This document shows, one piece after another, positions 1 through 4,926 of a stretch of 6,003 nucleotides of DNA. Under the pieces are notes generated by a model. The model saw only the letters and a program-made list of their open reading frames with translations, searched no databases and was not told where the DNA came from. The stretch's first letter is position 1; every line of letters begins with the position of its first letter. The stretch spans positions 1 through 6,003 of the forward strand of contig JAAYJY010000164.1 of assembly GCA_012522705.1 (NCBI GenBank), written 5' to 3'. This DNA is from Syntrophomonadaceae bacterium (GTDB lineage Bacteria > Bacillota > Syntrophomonadia > Syntrophomonadales > Syntrophomonadaceae). The translations under genes were made by a program, and so were the position numbers.

Positions 1-51
1 AAAAAAACACTACTATATTTGGTCGGGTTTAAGAACATCGAGAATATGAGC

Positions 52-93
52 TGCCTGCGCCTAAAAATGCAGGCAATTATTCTCTCTGGAGAG
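52..93 (+). promoter_or_regulatory. Leader hairpins upstream of apbE
   Basis: Two short inverted repeats lie in the 5' leader of apbE. The first has perfect 7-bp arms, TGCCTGC at 52-58 and GCAGGCA at 69-75, around a 10-nt A-rich loop. The second, CTCT/AGAG at 82-93, sits just before the ribosome binding site. The first is followed by ATTATTCT rather than a T-run, so it is a poor intrinsic terminator. It could be the end of an upstream unit or an attenuating structure. No FMN riboswitch consensus is visible in the 109 bases before the gene, and no convincing promoter pair is seen there. Confidence 0.35.
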
Positions 94-109
94 CGGGGAG
101 TGAATAGCT

Positions 110-1174
110 GTGAAATCACAAACACCGAGGAAATTGATAGCCTTGGCGCTGGTTCTGTTGGCAGCATCGTGGCTGCTGGCTGGTTCCGGCGCCAATGTCA
201 ATAACGAAACGGAGATCCCGGTCTTTACAGCCGATTCGTTTGCCATGGGTACCGTTATTTCGCAAAATGTATATGGAGAGGATGGACAAGCGGCCGTTGA
301 TGAGGCGATTATCAAGCTTTCTGATTTGGATGGACAGTTGACCTTCAATGATAACCAGGGTGATATTTACCGGCTAAATAAAAACGCCGGCAACGGGTAT
401 GTGGAATTGGATCCCGAGACAGTCAGGGTCATCGAAAAGGCCCAGCAGGTGGCGGCGTTCAGCGGCGGAGCCTTTGATATCACCGTAGGCCCGCTGGTAA
501 AAGCCTGGGGGATCGGAACCGACAACGAGAGAATACCATCCGCTCAGGAACTGGAGGCACTACTCCCCTTGATTGGTTATCAAAATGTCGACATCGACCA
601 TAACATGGTCAGTATCAAGCGGGGTCAGATGGTAGATCTGGGCGGCATCGCCAAGGGATACGCCGGGGACGCGGTTATCGAAGTCTACCAACGACATGGC
701 ATCACCTCTGCATGCGTAAATCTGGGCGGCAATGTGGTGACTTTAGGCAGCAAGCCGGATGGCAGCCCCTGGAGGGTGGGCATCCGTGACCCCCGGCCGG
801 GCAGCAGCGGGAACGAAGCAAGCCTGGGCGTAGTCAAGGTCATCGATAAAGCGGTGGTGACCGCCGGCGATGACCAACGTTACTTCCTGGCTGATGGGCA
901 GCGTTATCACCATATCCTGGATCCGAGCAACGGATACCCGGCCCGCTCCGATCTAATGAGCGTGACCCTGGTCACCGATTCCTCCCTGGACGCAGATGCT
1001 CTGGATACCGCGGTCTATATTCTGGGTCTGGATCAAGGCCGGGAATTGCTCCGCCAATACGGAGGAGTGGAGGCGGTATTCGTGACTACCGATAATAGAG
1101 TCTATGTGACCGAGGGACTAAGAGACGATTTCGAATTCCTGGGCAGCGACAGCGGATATGTATATCAGCCGTGA
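110..1174 (+). CDS. apbE: FAD:protein FMN transferase (ApbE family)
   Basis: This enzyme uses FAD and Mg2+ to attach FMN covalently to Thr/Ser residues of extracytoplasmic proteins such as Rnf/Nqr subunits and secreted FMN carriers. The 354 residues match the family's usual length. Family landmarks appear in order: FAMGT (44-48), GAFDITVGPLVKAWG (120-134), DLGGIAKGYAGD (176-187), NLGGNV with a following PWRVGIRDP (204-228), HHILDPSNGYP (267-277), and the metal-site stretch DADALDTAVYILG (294-306). An N-terminal hydrophobic segment (about 9-25) follows basic residues, so it should be exported or membrane-tethered. The lipobox-like LLAG is followed by Ser26, not Cys, so it is probably not a lipoprotein. 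The GTG start at 110 is chosen because GGGGAG at 95-100 lies 9 bases upstream and the signal segment follows directly. The NusG-II gene follows after 26 bp, suggesting one operon. Confidence 0.95.
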   Translation: MKSQTPRKLIALALVLLAASWLLAGSGANVNNETEIPVFTADSFAMGTVISQNVYGEDGQAAVDEAIIKLSDLDGQLTFNDNQGDIYRLNKNAGNGYVELDPETVRVIEKAQQVAAFSGGAFDITVGPLVKAWGIGTDNERIPSAQELEALLPLIGYQNVDIDHNMVSIKRGQMVDLGGIAKGYAGDAVIEVYQRHGITSACVNLGGNVVTLGSKPDGSPWRVGIRDPRPGSSGNEASLGVVKVIDKAVVTAGDDQRYFLADGQRYHHILDPSNGYPARSDLMSVTLVTDSSLDADALDTAVYILGLDQGRELLRQYGGVEAVFVTTDNRVYVTEGLRDDFEFLGSDSGYVYQP

Positions 1175-1186
1175 TATCCCGTGAAC

Positions 1187-1575
1187 GGAGGATTTGAGAT
1201 ATGGGAAATAAAAAAGGCGTAAAAAAAGGCGACTGGTTCTTATTGGCCATCGGCCTGCTGGCGGCAGTCGTCCTGGTCGGACTGTACCTGAACAATGGCC
1301 CCGCCCAGAGCCAGGAAAGCGACAGCCGCATTGCGGTCATAACCAGAGATGGCAATACAATAGCCGAGTTGGATTTGAACGAGGTGGAAGAGCCCCGCTA
1401 TTTCATACTGGATGAGGGGATCCATGTTTGCATCGTGGCCGAAAACGGCTCGATCAGGTTCCTGGAGGCTGATTGCCCTGATAAAATCTGTGTTAAAACC
1501 GGTACCTTGACGGAACCGGGTCAACAGGCGATCTGCATGCCCAGCAAGACCATCGTCAGGATTCTGGACAACTAG
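1187..1575 (+). other. Translation unit of the NusG-II gene with its GGAGG site
   Basis: GGAGG at 1187-1191 stands 9 bases before the ATG at 1201 and fixes the start of the NusG domain II gene. The short distance to the apbE stop (1172-1174), with no terminator between them, supports co-transcription of the two genes. Confidence 0.6.
1201..1575 (+). CDS. NusG domain II-containing membrane protein (EetA-like)
   Basis: This 124-residue protein has a basic N-terminus, one membrane helix (about 12-30) and an extracytoplasmic domain of about 90 residues. The domain shows the NusG domain II signature: DCPDKICVKTG (91-101) followed by PGQQAICMPSKTIVRI (106-121). Cys92, Cys97 and Cys112 are the conserved cysteines; Cys77 is an extra one. 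The domain name comes from structural similarity to an insert of NusG; these small proteins are not transcription factors. Relatives sit beside ApbE, Gx transporters and Rnf genes in Firmicutes. From memory, EetA of flavin-based extracellular electron transfer loci belongs to this family, which would place it in membrane electron transfer; the biochemical role is not settled. It follows apbE closely with a strong ribosome binding site. Confidence 0.88.
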   Translation: MGNKKGVKKGDWFLLAIGLLAAVVLVGLYLNNGPAQSQESDSRIAVITRDGNTIAELDLNEVEEPRYFILDEGIHVCIVAENGSIRFLEADCPDKICVKTGTLTEPGQQAICMPSKTIVRILDN

Positions 1576-1588
1576 ATTGCAGAGGAAG

Positions 1589-1639
1589 GCCCCAGCATCC
1601 TTTATTTCCAGACCGCCCCGATGGGATCTATCCTGGGGC
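1589..1639 (+). repeat. Inverted repeat after the NusG-II gene
   Basis: GCCCCAG (1589-1595) and CTGGGGC (1633-1639) are perfect 7-bp inverted arms, and inside them ATCC (1597-1600) can pair with GGAT (1624-1627). The pair begins 14 bases after the NusG-II stop codon. No T-run follows, so it is not a classical intrinsic terminator. It may be an mRNA 3'-end or processing structure, or chance. Confidence 0.35.
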
Positions 1640-1679
1640 TGCATACCGGCGGAGAGCTGTTCGCCCCAGCGCTATACGC

Positions 1680-1685
1680 TATAAT
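1680..1685 (+). promoter_or_regulatory. Possible -10 box before the 76-residue protein gene
   Basis: A perfect TATAAT hexamer at 1680-1685 lies 47 bases before the ATG at 1732, inside a short tandem GCTATAC/GCTATAA. The position 17 bases further upstream (CTGTTC, 1657-1662) is a poor -35 match and there is no extended TGn. This is weak evidence that the next gene has its own promoter. Confidence 0.25.
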
Positions 1686-1731
1686 AGAAACATCATTAAC
1701 TAAGGGTCAGACTAAGGGGGAGAATGTTTAA

Positions 1732-1962
1732 ATGAGATTTCTGGCAGGAGTAGTTTTAGGGATATTCATAGGTACCGGGGGAACTATGGCAATTACCGGC
1801 AATGATTTTAGGAATGCGGGGAAGATTGCGGCCGAAGCAGTCACCAAGACCGTGCAGATAGTAGCGAAGTATGTGGATAAGGAAACCCTGGAAGCGATCC
1901 AGGGTGAGGTGAACCGAGAGTTGGTACCTTCGTTGACCGGGCGGGACAAGCCGGATGATTAG
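1732..1962 (+). CDS. Small single-helix membrane protein, unknown function
   Basis: I do not recognise this 76-residue protein. It opens with a hydrophobic helix (about residues 3-22) that contains glycines spaced by four (Gly6, Gly10, Gly14) plus Gly16-Gly17, a pattern that often supports helix packing in membranes. The remainder (about 25-70) is hydrophilic, alternates charged and aliphatic residues, and is probably an amphipathic helix. It has no cysteines. The start is supported by AAGGGGGAG at 1714-1722, about 9 bases before the ATG. It lies 156 bp after the NusG-II gene and 213 bp before the PurL-like gene, so operon membership is unclear. It could be an accessory subunit of the neighbouring membrane system, but that rests on position alone. 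Confidence 0.7.
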   Translation: MRFLAGVVLGIFIGTGGTMAITGNDFRNAGKIAAEAVTKTVQIVAKYVDKETLEAIQGEVNRELVPSLTGRDKPDD

Positions 1963-1975
1963 GGGGATGATAGTC

Positions 1976-2026
1976 ATGGCCGGTCATATGTATACACTCA
2001 ATCCACGCTGGGATTGGTTATACTAA
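1976..2026 (+). CDS. Possible 16-residue leader peptide
   Basis: An ATG at 1976, 9 bases after AGGGGG (1961-1966), opens a frame reading MAGHMYTLNPRWDWLY before TAA at 2024-2026. Two of sixteen residues are Trp and two are Tyr, and the frame ends just before the 13-bp inverted repeat that precedes the PurL-like gene. This layout is what a translational or transcriptional attenuator would look like. A frame this short can easily arise by chance, and an in-frame ATG at 1967 would add three residues. No protein family can be assigned. Confidence 0.25.
   Translation: MAGHMYTLNPRWDWLY
1999..2016 (+). repeat. Small perfect hairpin in the PurL-like leader
   Basis: CAATCC (1999-2004) and GGATTG (2011-2016) form a 6-bp perfect stem with a 6-nt loop. 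It overlaps the possible leader peptide. A second, AT-rich hairpin follows: ATACT (2020-2024) and AGTAT (2030-2034) with a 5-nt loop. Base 2034 is shared with the larger stem starting there, so the structures could compete. Neither is followed by a T-run. Confidence 0.4.
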
Positions 2027-2033
2027 TAAAGTA

Positions 2034-2123
2034 TTTGCTTTTCCCCCAAGAACATGTCAATGGAATTGGTGTCTGGTTGGCTGCCAGGCAGACTATGGTA
2101 TAGAATACAAGGGGAAAAGCAAA
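2034..2123 (+). promoter_or_regulatory. Structured leader RNA candidate (13-bp closing stem)
   Basis: TTTGCTTTTCCCC (2034-2046) and GGGGAAAAGCAAA (2111-2123) are perfect 13-bp inverted arms enclosing 64 bases. Within the enclosed part three further stems can form: CAAT/ATTG (2058-2061/2065-2068), GTCTG/CAGAC (2071-2075/2089-2093) with inner TGG/CCA, and GTAT/ATAC (2098-2101/2105-2108). Drawn together they give a four-way junction. The element ends 52 bases before the PurL-like start. I do not recognise a known riboswitch class: purine, FMN, ZTP and PRPP-type consensus features were looked for from memory. The alternative is a small element with terminal inverted repeats, but no flanking target duplication is visible. 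Confidence 0.5.
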
Positions 2124-2160
2124 AGGCGCAGGGGCGTCGAATAATGGACAAGCAATGATT

Positions 2161-2178
2161 AAGGAGGAATAATTGGTG
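2161..2178 (+). promoter_or_regulatory. Ribosome binding site that decides the PurL-like start
   Basis: AAGGAGG at 2161-2167 is a near-perfect Shine-Dalgarno site. TTG at 2173 lies 5 bases beyond it and GTG at 2176 lies 8 bases beyond it, in the same frame. The GTG is preferred because of spacing and because GTG is the commoner alternative start. Confidence 0.7.
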
Positions 2179-3279
2179 AACCAGATCGAAAAAGCGTTGA
2201 TGTATGCCCTGTTTGTTCATCTGCACCACAATATCGACAAGGCCATAGATTTTGGGGCCTTCAAGAGACTGAATGATAAGGTGGATGCCACTTGGCCCGG
2301 GGCTCTCCTAATAGGACCGGATGCCAACGACGACGCGGCGGTAGTCAAGATCCCCGGCACCGAGACCATTATAGCATCCAAAATGGAGAGCCATTGCAGT
2401 CCCTGCGTGCCGCGGCCTTATGACAGCGCTGCTACCGGTGCCGGCGGGGCTATGCGGGATGTGGTGGCCATGGGCGCCCGTCCTCTATTCATCATGGATT
2501 TCATCGGTACCCGTCCTTTGGAAGAAAAGGTGCTGGTGGGACCGTGCGGGTTCGAAGGCACCTGCACTTGCGGTAAATGCGTGGAGATGACCAGCCAGGA
2601 TCGCCTCAATCTAATGCTTAAGGGGGTTCGGGACATGGCCGATGCCATGGATGTGTTTGTGGCCGGAGGCGGTTTTTCTACCTCCTTTAGCGATATTGTC
2701 CCGGCGGTGGTTATCAGTGTGGTAGGCAAGCAGATAAGTGAAAAGCCCCTGACCAAGCCGGCCAAAGCGGCCGGCGACATCATAATCATCGCCGGCCAGA
2801 CCAGTAATGACGGCAACGACTCTTTATACCGGGCCGGGATGGTTACCGAGATGCGTCCGGCCATCGCCCTGTTTGCGGAGGAAAGAGCGGTGATGGACGC
2901 CAGTTTGGCGGCCATTAAGACCGGCAAGATCAAAGCCTGCTCGGATCTGGGCGCAGCTGGGATCGGAGCCGGCGTGTGCGAATCAGCCCGCTTCGGCGGA
3001 TTGGGAGCCCGGGTGGACCTGGCCAGGGTGCCGCTGCGGGTGCAGGAAATCACCCCGGAGGAGATTCTGATCTGCGAGACCCAGGGCCGGATGTTGTTTC
3101 AGGTGGCTCCTTTAGATGTGGAGGAAGTGCTGGCGGCACTGGCTTCCGAAAACGTACCGGCGGCGGCGATCGGAGAAATTACTGACGCCCAGGAAGCGGT
3201 TTTCACTTTCGGCGATCAGCAGATAGCGGTCATACCCAACCAACCCTCGCCAGAGCAGTTGCAGATACTGAGGGACTAG
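2176..3279 (+). CDS. PurL/AIR-synthase-like protein with a cysteine cluster
   Basis: This 367-residue protein belongs to the PurM/PurL/SelD/HypE/ThiL ATP-binding superfamily. Residues about 45-110 align by eye with the first AIRS domain of PurL: IGPDANDDAAVV, then ESHCSPCVPRPYDSAATGAG (71-90) with RDVVAMGARP following, where PurL has ESHNHPS...GAATGxGG...RD...MGA. The second domain shows CSDLGAAGIGAG (255-266) and VPLR...TPEEILICETQGRM (285-306), again PurL-like. It holds only one AIRS repeat, about half of PurL, and lacks PurL's N-terminal EHCS catalytic motif; the second His of ESHNHP is Ser. An unusual insertion follows the first domain with Cys124, Cys130, Cys132 and Cys135 (C-x5-C-x-C-x2-C), suggesting metal or cluster binding. 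It is therefore unlikely to be purine-pathway PurL. The substrate is unknown; ATP-dependent activation is the inferred chemistry. It has its own leader and terminator, so it looks like a separate transcription unit. Confidence 0.82.
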   Translation: MNQIEKALMYALFVHLHHNIDKAIDFGAFKRLNDKVDATWPGALLIGPDANDDAAVVKIPGTETIIASKMESHCSPCVPRPYDSAATGAGGAMRDVVAMGARPLFIMDFIGTRPLEEKVLVGPCGFEGTCTCGKCVEMTSQDRLNLMLKGVRDMADAMDVFVAGGGFSTSFSDIVPAVVISVVGKQISEKPLTKPAKAAGDIIIIAGQTSNDGNDSLYRAGMVTEMRPAIALFAEERAVMDASLAAIKTGKIKACSDLGAAGIGAGVCESARFGGLGARVDLARVPLRVQEITPEEILICETQGRMLFQVAPLDVEEVLAALASENVPAAAIGEITDAQEAVFTFGDQQIAVIPNQPSPEQLQILRD

Positions 3280-3299
3280 CCCGTATTTGGATGGCCACG

Positions 3300-3339
3300 A
3301 TGACCTGGTTCAGCAGTGATGGATCAGGTCATTTTATTT
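3300..3339 (+). terminator. Intrinsic terminator after the PurL-like gene
   Basis: ATGACCTGGTTC (3300-3311) and GGATCAGGTCAT (3321-3332) form a 12-bp stem, including two G-U pairs, with a 9-nt loop, followed by TTTTATTT up to 3339. It starts 20 bases after the stop codon. This separates the PurL-like gene from the Gx/EcfT pair. Confidence 0.85.
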
Positions 3340-3364
3340 GGGTGCGCCCGGCCCAAGACCCTGT

Positions 3365-3395
3365 TTGTACTAATAAAACGCAAAAACGTTATAAG
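3365..3395 (+). promoter_or_regulatory. Possible promoter of the Gx/EcfT operon
   Basis: TATAAG (3390-3395) resembles a -10 box, and TTGTAC (3365-3370) is a weak -35 with a long 19-bp spacer. It lies between the terminator of the previous gene and the Gx start, where a promoter is expected. About 80 bases of leader would follow, containing a weak hairpin AGGGT/ACCCT (3428-3432/3447-3451). Evidence is positional more than sequence-based. Confidence 0.3.
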
Positions 3396-3474
3396 AGCTG
3401 GGCTTGTATAGGTTTCCTCATGGGTCAAGGGTATCCTGGGGCCGACACCCTCGTTTATTGACAGGGAGCAGATA

Positions 3475-4008
3475 ATGGACAAGAAAAACAAAGATGCCGT
3501 GATCATAATCTTGATCGTCAACGCTATCCTGATCTCCCTCCTGGAACTCCTGATCCCGGTTCCCATCCCGGTACCAGGGGTCAAGCTGGGATTGGCCAAC
3601 ATAATAACCATTATCGCGATTGTGTTTTTGGATTTGAAGGATGTGTTGCTGATCGTCTCCACCCGGTGCGTGGTGACCGCGGTCCTCAGCAAGGGAATCA
3701 CTGCCTTGCCCTTCAGCTTGACTGGCGGGATTCTCAGCGCGCTGGTCATGTGGTGGTGCTATCGGAAGATGTCCCGGCTGCTGAGTATCAAAGGAATCAG
3801 TATTGCCGGAGCTATCACCCATAATGTGGCCCAATTGCGCGTGGCCTCGTTGTTACTGAGGGAGAGTGTCCTGTTATACTATCTTCCCGTGCTGATGGTA
3901 TCGGCGGTAGTCACCGGCCTGATAACCGGGTTTATCAGTGAACTCACGGTGGAGAAAATCAGAGCGCAGGGTATATTCAAAGAAACGACGCTGAACTCAA
4001 GGATGTGA
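3475..4008 (+). CDS. Gx transporter family membrane protein (EetB-like)
   Basis: This 177-residue integral membrane protein has about five or six hydrophobic segments. It carries the hallmarks of the family once annotated as heptaprenyl diphosphate synthase component I: PVPIPVPGVKLGLAN (28-42), SLTGGILSALVM (81-92), AGAITHNVAQLRVA (111-124) and YYLPVLMVSAVVTGL (135-149). The synthase label is misleading; the family is grouped with membrane substrate-binding components of ECF-type transporters. From memory, EetB of the flavin-based extracellular electron transfer system is a member. AGGGAG at 3463-3468, 6 bases before the ATG, supports the start. Arg122 sits where relatives usually have a hydrophobic residue. 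The next gene begins 7 bp downstream, so the two proteins are probably made and act together. The ligand is not known; a quinone or flavin precursor is only a guess from context. Confidence 0.9.
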   Translation: MDKKNKDAVIIILIVNAILISLLELLIPVPIPVPGVKLGLANIITIIAIVFLDLKDVLLIVSTRCVVTAVLSKGITALPFSLTGGILSALVMWWCYRKMSRLLSIKGISIAGAITHNVAQLRVASLLLRESVLLYYLPVLMVSAVVTGLITGFISELTVEKIRAQGIFKETTLNSRM

Positions 4009-4015
4009 ACCGGGA

Positions 4016-4777
4016 GTGGCTCATTATTCAACTCCGCCTGCCCGCCTGAAGGTGGAAATAGACCCGGGAATCAAGGGGATCGTCGCCCTGGTGCTGATGG
4101 TCCTGGCCGGCTTGAGCAACAACGCTTGGAACATGGCGGTTGTGGCAGCATACCTCCTGGTGATCACGGTTTTCGTGATCGATGACTACCGATTCGTAGT
4201 CAAGAGCCTGGCTTCCTACGCAATCATTTTTATTGTGCCCTATCTGATCGGATTGTTGTTGTCCCGGTTGGTTAGCCTGGTTGTGCCGGGGGGAGATGCT
4301 ATGACCGGTGCCGCTCTGGTAACAGCGGGGGTAAAACTGCTTAAGCTGTTCTTCCTGTGGTACATCGGCAGCCTGTATTTTACCACCACCCCATTTGGGT
4401 CCATCGCCGGGATGCTGAACCGGTTTTTCCGACCCATCAATGGGTTGGGAGTGCCTGTGACCAGATACCTGCATATGGTGGTCGGGATCGTTGAGCAGTT
4501 GACTCAGGCCGCCGACCTTTTTATGAACGATGTCTTTGCCAGGGCCCGCCAGGTGTTCAGCGACGATCAGCTCGGCATCAGGCCCAAACTCCAGGAACTG
4601 GCTGATATACTGGCCACTTTCATCGCCACTTCACTGCAGCAGACCGAACAGGTCCACAACAATTCCTCCCGGACCGTCCTCGAATCATACCGACTCAGGA
4701 TTGGGCGCAGCGAAATACTGGCTGTTCTAAGTCTTGTGGCTTGCCTGCTGCTGTTTTATTACCCGCCCATGAATTGA
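4016..4777 (+). CDS. ECF transporter transmembrane (T) component, CbiQ/EcfT family
   Basis: EcfT/CbiQ proteins are the permease of energy-coupling-factor vitamin transporters and link membrane S components to cytoplasmic ABC ATPases. This 253-residue protein has hydrophobic segments near 20-35, 38-55, 65-90 and 100-122, and a final one at 233-248. A cytoplasmic helical region (about 150-225) carries ARAR at 175-178, resembling the first Ala-Arg-Gly coupling motif. The second motif expected near 205-220 is not recognisable; that stretch reads LQQTEQVHNNSS. No ATPase gene is present in the window, and the next gene lies on the other strand. The GTG start lies 7 bp after the Gx stop; AAGGA at 3999-4003 is a distant site and GGGA abuts the codon, so translation may be coupled. 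It may have specialised to work with the Gx protein, or may borrow ATPases encoded elsewhere. Confidence 0.82.
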   Translation: MAHYSTPPARLKVEIDPGIKGIVALVLMVLAGLSNNAWNMAVVAAYLLVITVFVIDDYRFVVKSLASYAIIFIVPYLIGLLLSRLVSLVVPGGDAMTGAALVTAGVKLLKLFFLWYIGSLYFTTTPFGSIAGMLNRFFRPINGLGVPVTRYLHMVVGIVEQLTQAADLFMNDVFARARQVFSDDQLGIRPKLQELADILATFIATSLQQTEQVHNNSSRTVLESYRLRIGRSEILAVLSLVACLLLFYYPPMN

Positions 4778-4926
4778 ATGGCATCGCTCCAATCCATATC
4801 TGGATGATCCTGCCCGCCTGGACCAAAAAAAAAGAATACCCCCTCGCAGGTTCGGAAGTATGCCTGGAACTCCAATATTTACGATGATGAGCTGGAGCCC
4901 ATAAGAATCACCATGGTCAGGCCGAG
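4778..4926. other. Convergent intergenic region
   Basis: This 149-bp gap separates the convergent EcfT and secreted-protein genes. It holds the minus-strand terminator (4825-4861) and a small perfect hairpin ATCCA/TGGAT (4792-4796/4801-4805) without a T-run. No plus-strand intrinsic terminator for the EcfT unit and no convincing coding sequence were seen. Confidence 0.6.
4825..4861 (-). terminator. Intrinsic terminator of the minus-strand secreted-protein gene
   Basis: Read on the minus strand, ATACTTCC (4861-4854) pairs with GGGGGTAT (4843-4836) in an 8-bp stem with two G-U pairs and a 10-nt loop, followed by TC and nine T residues (4833-4825). On the plus strand the two wobble positions become A-C mismatches and the tract is A, so it serves only the minus-strand unit. 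It lies about 65 bases beyond the stop codon. Confidence 0.7.

Noticed and set aside
1..109. FMN riboswitch upstream of apbE
   Set aside because: None of the conserved FMN riboswitch segments I know are recognisable there. Only short hairpins are present.
2034..2123. tRNA-like cloverleaf reading of the 13-bp stem element
   Set aside because: The closing stem is 13 bp, the inner loops are 3 bases, and there is no T-loop GGTTCRA or D-loop pattern, so it is not a tRNA.
2034..2123. Miniature transposable element with terminal inverted repeats
   Set aside because: No target-site duplication is visible at the flanks and no second copy is in the window. It is kept only as an alternative.
2418..3053. 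A 211-codon minus-strand frame inside the PurL-like gene
   Set aside because: It lies wholly inside a clearly conserved gene on the other strand, has low-complexity Ser/Ala/Pro composition and no family resemblance, so it is a shadow frame.
2176..3279. Annotation as purine-pathway PurL, or as ThiL or HypE
   Set aside because: PurL-type motifs are present, but the protein is half-length, lacks the EHCS region and carries a Cys cluster. ThiL and HypE resemblance is limited to the shared ATP-binding fold.
3475..4008. Heptaprenyl diphosphate synthase component I
   Set aside because: This is an old family label. The protein is a multi-pass membrane protein with Gx-family motifs and no prenyl-synthase catalytic motifs.
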